A stretch of DNA of 64,000 bases from Neodidymelliopsis sp. IMI 364377 (GCA_027946375.1 JAPEUT010000122.1:1-64000), one strand, 5' to 3'; numbered from the stretch's first letter, positions 32,576 through 44,559 are shown. Numbers and translations are program-made. The notes: generated by a model from the letters alone, not told the origin.

Positions 32576-34580
32576 TTATACAATAAGGTACAAACTAGTA
32601 ATTACACTAGGTCCAATGAACAATCCAAACCAAAAGATCATGTTCCCTAGGGTGTTTCTTCCCTTCATCCACCGCGTCTTCATGAAGGCGGCAAGCGGAA
32701 GTTGTGTCAATTGGAATGCGAACAAATAGCCGCGAACTTTGTGGAAAATACAGAACATGAGAACCTCGTGGACGATCGCGCTTAGCAAGAAAGTGAAGAA
32801 GGTGGCCTGCATCTTCGAGAGGTGAAAGAACGAGATGGAAGAGTGATAGACGTGGCGCAGCAGGAAGCTGTGTACTGGTCGGTTCCAATTTCTCGCGTAC
32901 TGATCGAAGCTAACGCTGTTCCACCAGTCACCGTAGAAGCCACGGTCGGCAAACCGTGTTATCTCGGCCAGGACATTAAGCAAACACTCCCAGATAACGT
33001 ACCAGGAGAGGAGTTGCTCGAGCAGCATGGGAAATAACATGTCACTGACAGCCCAAGGAAACTCTTTCCAGCGCTCGTCAAGTGACATGCCTGCCTCTTT
33101 TTGCCTTGTGGTTTCGACGACGATGGGGTAGATGTATGCTTGCGATATCACAATCATTATCCAAATAACTCCCAATGTAGCGGCCGTTTTCTCAGCCACG
33201 TACCACCAGTTAATACGCTCTTGTCGCGGGTACTCGAGGTCGTACACAAGGGTGGGTAGACAAGTCCATTCAATAAAATTGGCCAACGTCAAGTTGTTGG
33301 GGTATGTGTTGTCGGTTGTAGTGCATTTGCCACGAAGCTCTTCATTGAGGATAGTCACCTCTGTCGTGAGAATGCGATGAAAAGTTGAAATCTGTTCAGC
33401 GTCGAGTGGTGTGTTGGTTTCGATCGCCTGACCGATGGATGCGATCTGCGACTCCTCAGTAGTGAAGTCGGTCGAGTATTTTGGTCCACGGCTTTTGCGG
33501 TGGGTGAGATCGTCGTGATCGGGTTGGTCAATACCAGTAGCTTTCAAGGCTTCTACACTGGGTGATGTAGGCGAAGGACCTTGGTGTGCGTCCACGCTAT
33601 CAAGTTGACGTAGTTTCTGTTCCAGCAAATTACGCCTACGATACACACGTGACACTATGTCCGTCAGCATGTGAGTTGCTAATCAATGGGCTAGACTTAC
33701 AGTAGCCATTGTAGAACGAGTAAGCATGCTGTTTCATGAGTAGCACAAAAACATGCAGAACAATGAAGACGGTATGTGTCCAAGGCCACTCTCGCCAGAA
33801 TGTCCAAAATATGACAAACCCAGTGAAGAAGGTCTGCCACACGGACTGAATGATCCATCCTGAACCGTTCCAAGAGAGGTAGTTGGCAGCAATTGCTTTG
33901 TGTAAGAAGAAGCCAAAACTCGTGGCAGCACACATTGTACCATCGGTAGCCAGTAGCACAAAGAGATCGCGGTCTACCATCAGATGTAGTATCTCTGCGT
34001 TGCCAAATACGGATCCCTCTGTCTTGTAGTTCCAGGCTGCGATTCGAGTAAGTAGCAAGGCCATGGCGATCCAGAATAATGTGAAGAACCCGTGAAAAGG
34101 TGACTGAGAGGCGCTGGGGTTCCGGCGATCGAATGTTGTGAATTGATGTGTAAAGACCATGTCCCGAAGTCTGGTCTTGGACTTTCCGCTGAGCTTCTCT
34201 ACCTCTTTCTGCATACCAGAACGCATGATTTCTCGGAAATCCTCTGCCGTAAGGCTGTGTTGACTTTGCTTACCTGAGTCTTCTATCAAGACTTGTATGC
34301 TCTTCCTCTTCTTCTTCCCTAGCCCGCCACCATCCTCCTTGCCTTCATATGGTTCATCCTCGCTACCTTCAGAAGGTATTGCAGTCGTGTTTCCGCTTCG
34401 ATCGCCGGTATCGTATGACTTCGATGTTGGTCTTAATTGGGTCGCACTGTCGACATCCGACAAGTCTGAAGAGCCGTCTGGTGTCCAAGAACCCTCTCTT
34501 GTCACTCGCCGTGTATTTGCGACGCCATCGAGTGCGTGTGGCACGGCTAATGGATTCCGCTCGGTATTGCTCGTGGCCAT
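32576..34580 (-). CDS. Sterol O-acyltransferase (ARE/ACAT, MBOAT family)
   Basis: A 652-aa multi-pass ER enzyme that esterifies sterols with acyl-CoA for storage in lipid droplets. Exons are 33701-34580 and 32576-33654, with a 46-nt intron; splicing joins YSFYNGY to LSRVYRRRN. The first 150 residues are hydrophilic, Ser/Asp-rich and include a KKKRK patch. About eight or more TM helices follow. MBOAT hallmarks are FYGDWWN (the ACAT/DGAT FYxDWWN motif), NRPVHSFLLRHVY and the catalytic His in SAIVHEVLMF. The long charged loop between helices is typical of Are1/Are2 rather than DGAT1. I start it at 34580 (MATSNTE); the frame is open further upstream without support. Confidence 0.9.
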
Positions 34581-35541
34581 GGTAAGATATGTTGGAACAC
34601 TCCCAGAGTAGCGTTGAGATGTGTAAGTTCTGGGCTCTAGGTGGCCGTCTTGTGGATTTAACACGGAGCTTTGACTCGAGCCCTGCTGTGCGCGGATCCG
34701 TGTGACGACAACATCGAGATTTATACGCGTACGGAAATCGGCAAAGAAGCGCAAAAAGTACAGACCAACTCTGAACTTTATGCTACGCACGCGATCTTTA
34801 ACATCCGATGAGGCCCGCGGACAAAAGAAGAAGGGCCGTGAGGTGGTCGTTCGCGGAACTTCGGTAGGCCAGGGTCAGACGATGATGCAATCTAATGCGG
34901 AGGCAGGTACGATCCTTAAGCCACAGCGCGGGAAGCAAGCCACAGACACAAACATCACGTGAAAAAGGGGCATTGCACGACAACGTGACATGCCCATGTC
35001 ACTATCTTCGATCCTACCAATAACAACATCCATTAAGTTGGTGGTGGCTTGGTTGCTTGGCTCTCCTCCAGGTGACTGGTATTGCCATGCACAGCCTCGC
35101 CATGAAGGGAAATCTGCCGCTGCATATAACAAGTCAGGAAGTTCACCGGTCGTTATAAACGCCTCTTCTGTCGTTGTCCACTCCCGTACTGTGCATTGGC
35201 AGTCTCTAAAGCATGAAACAGTTGCACCGCGTCGCGAGAACTCGTTGACTGCGGCCGTCAGGCGCCCTCCTCAGCTTTGTACCTAACCTCGCTTCACCCT
35301 GAGATCTTCTCGTGCCACCCATCCTGGAGTGCCCTCGCAACTTGGCAAATCCTTAACCCCCTTGCAATTCGGGAATGAGATGGAACAGAGGTAAAGGCTG
35401 CAGTAGCACCTGGGCGGTGCAACATCGAGACTGCGTTTGAACATATAGTGCTGCAAGGCTTCTGCATCTACACCACTTGATCACTCCTTTCTTTGCTAAA
35501 TCCATCAACATCATATCGTTTCTCTTTAACGAGATCCAGCC
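34581..35541. other. Divergent intergenic region
   Basis: This lies between the acyltransferase (-) and the seven-TM protein (+). An ACGCGT is present at 34735-34740. Open frames are short and unrecognisable. It presumably holds both promoters. Confidence 0.4.
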
Positions 35542-36587
35542 ATGTCCAGCTGCTTTAATCGCTATTCCTACGATGGCTATGTCCTAGCATCATATGCCCT
35601 TGTAATCCTGCTTACTGTCTTCTATCTGGGTGTGCTGATAGCGTTGTGCGTCGTCCGCAAGAAGGTTGCAGCTGGAAAACGCCTCATAGGACTGCCATTT
35701 ACGTTCGCCCTGTTTTTCGTCTTTGTGTAAGTGTCTCTCCAGAACTGGATTTTTGCTTTACACAGTAACTTACTTAACTCAAGCGAGTCGGCCTGCGGCT
35801 TTATCTCTACCACTCTCCAAGTATGCGACGTCAGCACCGGCAATGATCCCTACTATCACTGGCAGATCGCATCTTACATCTTCTATGGGATCCGAGTATT
35901 CCTGCTGCTATTCGTAGTCATCTGGACTTTGAATATGATGCTTCGCGAGCAGCTCGGTCACAATCCTTCGGCACTCAAGGTATTTCTCGGACTTGACTTA
36001 TTCGTCTTGGGTGGTCTTCTTGCAAGCATCGTAGCGATGAACTGCTATACGCTCTGGCTAGGAACCGAAGCAGCATGGAGAACCCCAATATCTCGAAATT
36101 TCAACTTCATGGCCGTGCACTATGTAAACATGGTCTTCCGGGTACTGTACCTGACCAGTATATTGGCTTCAGGCACATTATCCATACTTGCCGTGCGATC
36201 CCTAAAGAAGAAGCACATGGCTGGAGGCGTAAGTATCAAATTCACAGTCCTCTCCAACGATCGATTTGTCTAACGCATCAGCAGTCCCTCCTAGTTTGGG
36301 TCTCCGCCCTGATCTTCTCGTTGTTCGCTTACTCTTTGATCCTCATCATCCAAAACATTCCAGCCCTGGACTTCAGTTTCGACTACTCAATGGTAGGTAG
36401 CATGGCTATGTACTGGATTAACAGCGTTCTCCACGCTTTCGCTTTCATCGCCATTATCGTTATCGCGAGGAATGCTGCTTGGGGATCGAATACGTTTACC
36501 GCAGCTGGAGATCCCGCCAAGCAGCAGTATGATTCGTATACTTACCAGCAGGACCCCATCTACGTCGGCGGCGGTCAACGTGTATGA
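35542..36587 (+). CDS. Seven-TM integral membrane protein, unknown function
   Basis: A protein of about 310 aa. Exons are 35542-35726, 35784-36228 and 36285-36587; the last acceptor is CAGCAG, so one Gln may or may not be included. Roughly seven hydrophobic helices are seen, starting with VLASYALVILLTVFYLGVLI and ending with MYWINSVLHAFAFIAIIVIA. The C-terminal tail is polar (GDPAKQQYDSYTYQQDP). The helix count and layout resemble fungal RTA1-like or GPCR-like proteins, but no defining motif is present, so no function is given. Its 3' end faces MED4 at only 141 bases. Confidence 0.82.
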
Positions 36588-36728
36588 GCTTACGACATCT
36601 CAAAAAGACGATCCTGATGATACACAATCTGGTTTTCTTGTTGTTGCCTTCTGTAGCACGTTGTTTTAGGATAGCTTAGCTAGATACCCAATGATACAAT
36701 AATCGCTTCTTTCAAGTCTCGTTCATCT

Positions 36729-37683
36729 TTAATCCTCATCTGACTCCATATCATCAAACAGTGTAAATCCAACCCCTGACTGCGCCGTAGGAGCAGCTTG
36801 TACGGGCGGCGCCGGCTGTGCGCTCTGTTCCTGAAACTGCGGTTCTACCTGCCTTTCCTCGAGTGCCGGTGGAGGCTGCACATCATCTGAAAACTTCTTC
36901 TTCTCTTCCTCCTCAAAGGCTTCAATGTCGAATTCATCCAGATTGCGGCCCTGCTCACGGTAGTGATAGACTTTCCAGAGGTTTCCGCGGCGGATTTTGG
37001 CATCATCAGGCCAGGGAAACCAGGCAAATCCACTGTCCTTCAGCTTTTTGAGCCATTCTTCTTCTTCGGCAGTAATCTCTGGAGCTGCAGCATCTGTGCC
37101 TTCGCCCTCCTTCGGCAGATCTGTAACGTCCTGTGAAAGTTGCGATGCTGCGACTACATTGTTCGGTGTGTTCACACCATTTGTCGCTGGGGCGCTGGCC
37201 ATACCCTCAACCGCGTCTTTCTCCTTGTTCATGTCGGTATCTACGTCTGGGATGCGCTCGCGGAAAGTGGGCGGAACGGTGTATCTAGAAATGTTCTTTG
37301 CATACTGGAGCAGCTCATCAAAGGGCACTGGACGTGAGTCTTCTGAGAAGGAGGTCGCTGGTGTTTCGGAGAGCTCTTTGCGCAAGCCTGCCAGAGCTGC
37401 GACCGAGGACCTGAGCTGTTCTTCTAGTGCATCAGCCTCAGCGCGAAGGGTTTGAATGCGCGCATGGTTTGCCTGGTGTCTGGCGACTGTCCTGCGTCAG
37501 CTGCGGGTCCTTAGGCGTAGAGTGCACTTGCATACGTTGGTCGAGGCCATGGCTGAGTTCATCGTCAGCCGTGACAAGGTCAATTGCAGCCTGAGGATTG
37601 GGATTGTAAGACGCGATCGAGTCGACCAAAGCGCCCAGAGCCTGCTCCACTCTCTCGAACTGCGCCTGCAAGATGTCGTCCAT
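36729..37683 (-). CDS. MED4: Mediator complex subunit 4
   Basis: A 301-aa middle-module subunit of the RNA polymerase II Mediator. Exons are 37536-37683 and 36729-37486. The acceptor I use (GGACAG) is not the first AG after the branch, but it alone gives LDQLARHQANHARIQTLRAE, the conserved coiled-coil. The N-terminus MDDILQAQFERVEQAL and the following coiled-coil match Med4. The PFDELLQYAKNISRYTVPP block is the Vitamin-D-receptor-type Med4 core. WFPWPDDAKIRRGNL follows, and the tail is acidic and Gln/Pro-rich, ending DDMESDED. It lies head-to-head with NCS1. Confidence 0.92.
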
Positions 37684-38448
37684 GGTTGCGAAGCGCGTTG
37701 TTTGGCGCAAACCGGTTCGCGGCTAACGATGCAACGAGCAAACAAACCACGCCTGCGCACGTGACGCTTTAGGACCGACTGGCTGCAGTGCACAGCTGCA
37801 GCGCGGCAGATTACGCGCAGCTGAAAGTCGCGTGCAGCGTAGGGCTACGGTAAAACACAGCGAGCGCCAGACGTCGGCAGCTGGATGGTCGGCCGGCGTC
37901 GAGGCTGTCACAGCACAGAGTGAGCTGTTCCGTATGCACGCGTATCAAGCACCCCTAAGGCCCACTGACCCAGGTCATTGGACAGGCCGTTGGGTGTCCT
38001 GTGGGGGTGTTGGGTGTTGGTGCACTGGCTGGCCGGTGCCGGGAGCTGGGAGAATGACGAAGCCGAAGTAGTCGGGGTCTCCGTGATGCATGAGCTATAT
38101 TTGTCGAGGATACCCAAGCGCTACCTGCCCGCGGCTCATTCGTCATAACCTCATATACCGTTCTCCAGCTGTTCTCAATACTGGCAGCATCCTCACGTCT
38201 CCACGTTCCGGTGACCTAAGATTCGCATTCCCATTCCTGTTCCTAGAGGTTCGCTGCTGCGCCTCGCCCCTCTGCCCATCTGCACCCCGCCAAACCACAA
38301 TCGATTGCGCCCGGCGGTCCAGCCACGACAGCTCGACCCGCATTCACACTTCTGCGGCAGCGCCTGACTTCTGTCTGCGAAACCTCATTCTCTCTCCCCA
38401 GCGCGACTCCGCCGTTTCTGCAACCTCCCCTAGTCCTTGCCAGCCAAC
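37684..38448. other. Divergent promoter region MED4/NCS1
   Basis: About 770 bases separate two start codons. An open frame from 38090 runs over the NCS1 start in another phase, but its composition is Ser/Pro/Arg-rich leader-like. An ACGCGT occurs near 37938. No gene is supported. Confidence 0.4.
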
Positions 38449-39638
38449 ATGGGCAAATCGTAAGTACTTTCTTCCTTCTTGTTTCACAGCGCGGGGGATT
38501 GCGGACCACCACTTCAGCTCTCAGCGACGCCTTCCCTTCACCTCAGCATGGCTAGCACCAAGCAAAGACGACGACCTGAGACGATCTCCCGACTTGTGCC
38601 ATGGTCTCTCTACACAAACACAATCACTGCCACCTCCAGAGACCCACCGTAGTCCCCACGACGCGCCAGCACGCAGTTACTAGCCAGCCGCCACAACATC
38701 GATTACCAAGCCTACAACCGTATCATGTCACCGCACAACACACCAATCGGCTCGCACGGGGTCCCGCTCCTTGAGCATCAGCATCCGCCCCTCAAGTTCG
38801 CGCGCCGACACCACGTCGATATACCTCATCATGACGAGCCTGAATATGCCCACTACAAGGCTGTCCAGAACGTCGCGCTTGCGAATGCCGTTAGCGAGCT
38901 TTGGAAGGAGCTGGCTTCCCAGAGTGCTGTGCGATACATCAAAGTAGAGAACGAGAAGCTGACTGTGCGATATTACAGCCAGAGTAAGCTCTCACAGCAG
39001 GAGCTGGCCGATCTCCAGAAAGCCACCCACTTCGACAAGAAGGAACTGCAGCAATGGTACAAGGGTGAGTTGGGAGATACTCATGTTGTGTCTGCGCAGC
39101 TCTAAGTGTACACAGGTTTCCTGAAAGACTGCCCATCCGGCATGCTCACCAAGGAGGAATTCCAGAAGATCTACAAACAATTCTTTCCGTTCGGAGATCC
39201 ATCGTCGTTTGCAGATTATGTGTTTAATGTCTTCGATGCGGATAAGTCAGGCACGATTGACTTTAAAGAGTTCATCTGTGCACTAAGTGTCACAAGTCGA
39301 GGCAAGATGGAGGACAAGCTCGATTGGGCCTTCCAGCTGTACGATATCGACGGCGATGGCAAGATTAGCTACGAGGAGATGTTGGCAATCGTGGAGGCCA
39401 TCTACAAAATGGTAGGTCGAGTCCTTGCACTAGAGACACAAATCGCTAACAGACGCAGGTTGGCTCCATGGTTAAGCTCCCCGAGGATGAAGACACCCCC
39501 GAGAAGCGCGTGCGCAAGATCTTCCGGATGATGGACAAGGATGAGAACGGCAGCTTAGATATGGCCGAATTCAAAGAAGGCTCAAAGCGCGACGAAACTA
39601 TCGTATCAGCGCTGTCCTTGTATGACGGGCTGGTATAG
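38449..39638 (+). CDS. NCS1: Neuronal calcium sensor 1 / frequenin
   Basis: A 190-aa myristoylated EF-hand calcium sensor that activates phosphatidylinositol 4-kinase (Pik1) at the Golgi. Exons are 38449-38459 (11 nt), 38979-39064, 39116-39411 and 39459-39638. The 519-nt first intron is by far the longest in the gene. Splicing gives MGKSQSKLSQQELADLQ, with Gly2 as the myristoylation site. EF-hands are DADKSGTIDFKEF, DIDGDGKISYEEM and DKDENGSLDMAEF; the first EF region (KDCPSGMLTKEEF) is degenerate, as in the family. The C-terminus LSLYDGLV matches yeast Frq1. The length is exactly that of NCS-1. Confidence 0.95.
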
Positions 39639-40231
39639 GCGGAGGCGTCGTTGTTGTTTCTTATTCTTGTCTTCTTCGATACCACATCGCGTCGTGGGAT
39701 TTCTGGCAGGCATTCGTTTAGCATGCCGCATGAGGAGGAGGTCTGTCTCGCTTAGGCGTACGGTTCATCATGATTGATGTAGATACGACTTGCTGTATTA
39801 GGTACGGGTATCCAACGGTGCAATACATGGACATTCGATTTCCACACATGCACATGTATTTAAGATGGTTGTGTGGTACAAAAGACCCTGGGCCACATGT
39901 CAGGGATCATGATCTTGGCCTAGCCTGTGTCAACGTAGAGCTTGGGACAGGTAGCTTTCTGAACAACATCATTGCTGCCACGCCAATCTACCCAGCTCCC
40001 GGGTCAGTTTCGCTTGACGTCTTCATATTTCAATAGTGACTGCATCTATATTTCGAATCTGCATACAGTCCATCGCCTGGATATCTGTCCAGCTCAGCGC
40101 ACCTCAGCGCACCTCAGCGCACCTCCGTTGTCCGCGCGGCCCACCCGAGAGGCCTAGCTGAAAGGCTACGTCTTACAGCACCCATTTGCGAGTAATCGCA
40201 CCGAACTTCGCGCTTCAAGCACACGTTTGCA
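39639..40231. other. Intergenic spacer
   Basis: This lies between NCS1 and the TM9 gene, both plus. It contains three tandem copies of the 10-mer CTCAGCGCAC (40093-40122) about 110 bases before the TM9 start. No gene is seen. Confidence 0.45.
40093..40122 (+). repeat. Three tandem CTCAGCGCAC units
   Basis: Three perfect 10-bp repeats lie in the presumed promoter or leader of the TM9 gene. The function is unknown. Confidence 0.85.
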
Positions 40232-42207
40232 ATGCGGCGACTCGATATATCCATATCCGGCCGTGTCCTGGCATCGTTGTTGGCATTTGCGCCAACACTA
40301 GCATCCGCGTTCTACTTTCCAGGAACCGCGCCCACATCATACAAAGTCGGAGATGCTGTACCACTGTTCGTCAATCATCTAACACCCGCCGACTCGCAAA
40401 ACGATCCTAAACTACGATCCGTGTTCTCGTTCGATTACTACCACGAGCCCTTCCACTTCTGTCGACCGAAAGATGGACCCAGATACATCAAAGAGAGCTT
40501 GGGGAGCATATTGTTTGGCGACCGTATACAAGACAGTCCTTTCGAATTGAAAATGGGAATGAACGAGACATGCAAGATGCTTTGTGGGCCACAACAATAT
40601 GACTCAAAAGATGCAGTGTTTGTCAACAGTAAAATAAAGCAAGGGTACGACTTGAACTGGTTGATAGATGGTCTGCCGGCGGCGCAGTTATTGAAAGACC
40701 CGAACTCGGATCTGCCCTTCTACAGTCCGGGCTTTGCGCTTGGATTGCTGGACGGGGAGAATCCAATCTTCAACAACCACTACGATATTGTTATTGATTA
40801 CCACCAGGCAGGGCCAGACAACTACCGAGTCGTGGGTGTGCTTGTGGATCCATACTCGATGAAGGATCCGAAAGCGTCCGAATGCCAAAGCGCGCAAACG
40901 CCAATCATACTGAATGAGGACAAAGGCGACAAGGTAGACTTCACGTACAGTGTGTACTGGCGTCTTAGCCCGACACCCTTCGCTACGCGCTGGGACAAGT
41001 ACCTCCACGTATACGACCCAAGGATTCATTGGTTCTCATTGATCAATTCAGCCGTTATCGTCGTCTTCTTGGTCGGGATGGTCAGCACAATCCTCGTGCG
41101 CACACTCAGAAAAGACATTGCTAGATACAATCGGTTGGACCAGTTTGCGCTTGACGATTTTGGCGAGAACGGCGACGTCGAGGATGGTGTAGCAGAGGAT
41201 TCCGGCTGGAAGCTGGTTCACGGCGATGTGTTCAGACCGCCGAAGAACCCTCTGTTCTTATCGGTACTGCTAGGTAACGGAGCCCAACTCTTTGCCATGA
41301 CAGCCCTGACCATCGCATTTGCTCTGCTTGGTTTCCTCTCACCCAGCAACCGCGGCGCTCTTGGAACCGTCATCATTATCTTCTATACCATCTTCGGTTT
41401 CATTGGCGGCTATGTTTCCTCGCGAACCTACAAGTTCTTCCATGGTGAGAAGTGGAAGCTCTGCTTCTTCTACACGCCTTTCGCTCTCCCTGTCGTCGTC
41501 TTCGCGACTTTCTTCCTTCTCAACCTATTCGTCTGGGGCCGTGGCGCATCTGGCGCTGTCCCGTTCACAACCATGCTTGTCATCGTCATCATCTGGTTCG
41601 TCATCTCCGTCCCCCTTAGCTTTGCCGGATCTTGGATCGGTTTCAAGCAAGGCGCCATCGAACCTCCTGTCCGCACCAACCAGATCCCACGCCAGATCCC
41701 TCCCGCCGGTGGCTACCTCCGGCCCTTGCCGTCCATGGCACTTGCAGGTGTCCTTCCCTTTGGCGCGATCTTCGTCGAGCTGTACTTTATCATGAACTCC
41801 ATCTGGTTCAGTAAAGTGTACTATATGTTTGGATTCCTGTTTATCTGCTTCGGATTGATGATCATTACTTCTGCGGCAGTCACTGTGCTAATGATTTATT
41901 TCTTGCTCTGTGCCGAAAATTATCACTGGCAGTGGCGTAGCTTCTTCACGGCTGGAGCGAGCGCCTTCTACGTTTTCGCTAGCTGTTTGCTTTATTGGGT
42001 CAAAGATGTCAGTTTCTTGAGCTGGACAAGTGGAGTCGTCTATCTGGGATACTCAGCGCTACTGAGTTTGTTGGTGTTTGTTTTGACCGGTAAGTGGCAC
42101 TCGTACAGCATGACGACATATTGCTAACAAACTTTATAGGCACGATCGGCTTCTTTGCGAGCTGGCTGTTTACGCTCAGGATCTACAGGTCGATCAAGGT
42201 GGATTAA
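40232..42207 (+). CDS. Transmembrane 9 superfamily protein (nonaspanin)
   Basis: A 641-aa endosome/Golgi membrane protein of the Emp70/TM9SF family, involved in membrane sorting and cell adhesion. Exons are 40232-42089 and 42140-42207, with a 50-nt intron. There is a signal peptide (about residues 1-27, ending ASA), then the lumenal domain starting FYFPGTAPTSYKVGD, typical of TM9SF2/4, with CRP and MNETCKMLC. Nine TM helices follow, with GGYVSSRTYKFFHGEKWK between them. The last exon encodes TIGFFASWLFTLRIYRSIKVD; the final K-V-D is the TM9 KxD COPI/Golgi-retention signal. Ending at the unspliced stop would lose the ninth helix and this signal. Confidence 0.95.
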
Positions 42208-42530
42208 GCAGCACATTTAGTGAGGCTGGATGTATTTGGCGATGAGGGCCATATCGGATCAACCCGCATTTGATGGATGAAATGCTATCATTATTGTCAA
42301 CACTACGTTAAACTACATGTATAGACTTGCGCGGCGTCACGGCGTTTATCATCTCATATACCTGGCGCAAGATTGATCTGGTATGCAGGTTGTACAATGT
42401 AAATCCTATCGTCGGCTTGTTTTTGGACACATGAACCCTGTCGTCAACAACACCATATTACTGATGCAGTTATTATACTCGTAATTACAGTGCATTGTTT
42501 TGACCATACACGTGGTCTATTGTGAGTCAA
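42208..42530. other. Convergent intergenic spacer
   Basis: AT-rich sequence between the stops of the TM9 gene (+) and the monooxygenase gene (-). No gene or repeat is seen. Confidence 0.4.
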
Positions 42531-44099
42531 TCACTCCTCCTTTCCGTCCTCGTCACCAGCCCAGATGTTTCGCAACCCCGTCCCATTCCTCGCCTTGTCC
42601 TCCTGCCTCACCACACTCAAAGGCAGCCCCTTGCCTACACCAAAAAGCACAAAAGCCGCCCACTTCCATCGGAACGGGTTGATCGCGATAGTGAACAAAA
42701 ACCAGTAAATCAGCTCACTATACGTAAAGAAGTCAAATGCTCCACCCGGTGCCTTGCTCTTGATAAATCGCGTCATGTCAATCCAGCGCTTCATCCACCA
42801 CCCTCGCGGCCGCGCAAGAGGATCAACAAGATACATAAGCAGAAATCGTGTGTAGATACCAATATGGTAGTTACCCACTGTACCAATGGCGTTGACGTAT
42901 GTGCAGTTGTTTGCACAAATGGATGGGTGTTCCGGTGGGAAGACCTGCAGATACCAATTTGGAGGGTCGTATGGCTCGGTGAACACTTCATCGGGCAGGA
43001 AGCTGAGCGAAGGGCGTTTGTAGCCTGTTGCCATGATGACGATGTCTGCATCGATGAGCTTCTCGTGGCCAGGGCCATTTTTAGGAACGCCGCGAGAGCG
43101 CTGTGTGAAGGAGATACCGGTACCTGAGGAGTCGTAGCCGTTTGTATCGCCCCGTAGCCAGGTCGCTTTATCTTCACGAATAAGGTCGAGGATCTGGCTA
43201 TTTACCATAGGAGTTTCGGTGAAGACGCCCTTGCCCGAGTTACGCGGTGGGGAGAGATCGTACAGGTCGCGATAGAAGAACAAGCGTAGGATGCCTTCTG
43301 GAATCCAAGAAAAGATCGTTTCGGAGCCGAAGATGTTAAAAGCGAGGAGACCGTCTACGAATGGGTTGCGAGGGATGATCCATTTCTCAGAGCGAGCAAG
43401 GACCGTAGTGTGCTCTGCCTCTGAGGTAGCGACGAATTCTAAAGCTTCGACCGCCGACGCACCGCCACCAATGATGACAACCTTCTTACCCTTTGCGGAC
43501 TTGCCGTCGAGTTGCGAACTGTGCCAGATATCGCCCTTGAAATGCTCCTGTCCTGACAAGGTAGGCATTTTTGGGTCGCCGCAAGTACCAATGGCCGCAA
43601 TGACACCGTCAAAGCGCCCATACGATGGATCGTTGATGATCCAACGGCCTTGTTCATCTTTATATACTTTCTCCACCTTTGTGTCGAAATGTGTCTTCTC
43701 TTCTAGTCCGTACTTCTTCCACAGCTCGGTAATCTGGCTCACAATTTGTTTGCGATCGGGATAGCCCTTTGTCCAATGTACACTTGGGTGAAAGCGGTAC
43801 ATAATTGAGTGAATCTGCAGACCAGACGTGTTGTTGACCTTACTCCATATGCCTCCGACATTCGATTTTGGCCCAGCTTCAAAGATGCGGCAATCGAAGC
43901 CATGACCTACGCAGTGAGAGGCGGAGGATACACCAGTCAAACCGGCCCCAATGATGGCGATCTTGGGCCGTGAGAGCTTTGCGTGGGGTGGCGGAGGTTT
44001 GGGTGATAGGAGAACGTCGAGCACATATTGGAAAATTTGATAGACAAACAGGACTGGGTGTGTGAGAGCATACTGCAAAGTGCTCGCTGTACGCCCCAT
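42531..44099 (-). CDS. Flavin-containing monooxygenase
   Basis: An intronless FAD/NADPH monooxygenase of about 522 aa, starting at MGRTAS (44099; another Met lies at 44165). A hydrophobic N-terminal segment (YALTHPVLFVYQIFQYVLDV) may anchor it to the membrane. The FAD loop is IAIIGAGLTGVSSA, the FMO fingerprint is FKGDIWHSSQ (FxGxxxHS/T), the NADPH loop is VVIIGGGASAVEALE, and ATGYKRPS is the C-terminal FMO motif. A C-terminal hydrophobic stretch (YSELIYWFLFTIAIN) could be a second membrane contact. Typical reactions are N- or S-oxygenation or Baeyer-Villiger oxidation; the substrate is unknown. It is divergent from the PCI gene. Confidence 0.92.
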   Translation of the reverse strand: MGRTASTLQYALTHPVLFVYQIFQYVLDVLLSPKPPPPHAKLSRPKIAIIGAGLTGVSSASHCVGHGFDCRIFEAGPKSNVGGIWSKVNNTSGLQIHSIMYRFHPSVHWTKGYPDRKQIVSQITELWKKYGLEEKTHFDTKVEKVYKDEQGRWIINDPSYGRFDGVIAAIGTCGDPKMPTLSGQEHFKGDIWHSSQLDGKSAKGKKVVIIGGGASAVEALEFVATSEAEHTTVLARSEKWIIPRNPFVDGLLAFNIFGSETIFSWIPEGILRLFFYRDLYDLSPPRNSGKGVFTETPMVNSQILDLIREDKATWLRGDTNGYDSSGTGISFTQRSRGVPKNGPGHEKLIDADIVIMATGYKRPSLSFLPDEVFTEPYDPPNWYLQVFPPEHPSICANNCTYVNAIGTVGNYHIGIYTRFLLMYLVDPLARPRGWWMKRWIDMTRFIKSKAPGGAFDFFTYSELIYWFLFTIAINPFRWKWAAFVLFGVGKGLPLSVVRQEDKARNGTGLRNIWAGDEDGKEE

Positions 44100-44559
44100 G
44101 ATTTGTTTTGTGTTGTAGAGGGCTTCAAGAAGATAGAGAGAGCATTCCAAGACGTGGATGCGCAACAGGCGACCAACTTAAAGTCTGCTGAACTCCAGAT
44201 CCTTGTACATAATGTGCAGTGTTGAGACGCTCGGAACGCGAATTACAGGCTGTGATGTCATGGTGGGTTCAGGTACATGGCTTTGGCATGTGAAAGATCG
44301 ATCCGCGACATGTGTGCGACGACGCTGGAAGAGGGTTCACCGGACAAAGTGGCTCGTCTCAGAGAGACCCCCTGGTTATCATCAAACGAATAACACGTGC
44401 AAAAGTATTCGTCAAAACGAGTGCAAGAACAGCACCCACCTGCAGTTCGAGATCAACGACAAGGATGAGCTTCCGCGCTAAGCGAGGAAACTGGCGGCGC
44501 GTTAACGTATTCACCGCGTCCCACGTGCCAGGCTTGACCTGACCGCGAACCTCAGCATC
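44100..44559. other. Divergent promoter region
   Basis: 460 bases between the starts of the monooxygenase (-) and the PCI-domain gene (+). Only unrelated short frames are present. Confidence 0.4.

Noticed and set aside
38090..38683. 197-codon plus-strand frame upstream of and over the NCS1 start
   Set aside because: It is in a different phase from NCS1, with Ser/Pro/Arg-rich composition and no domain. It is best read as promoter and intron sequence.
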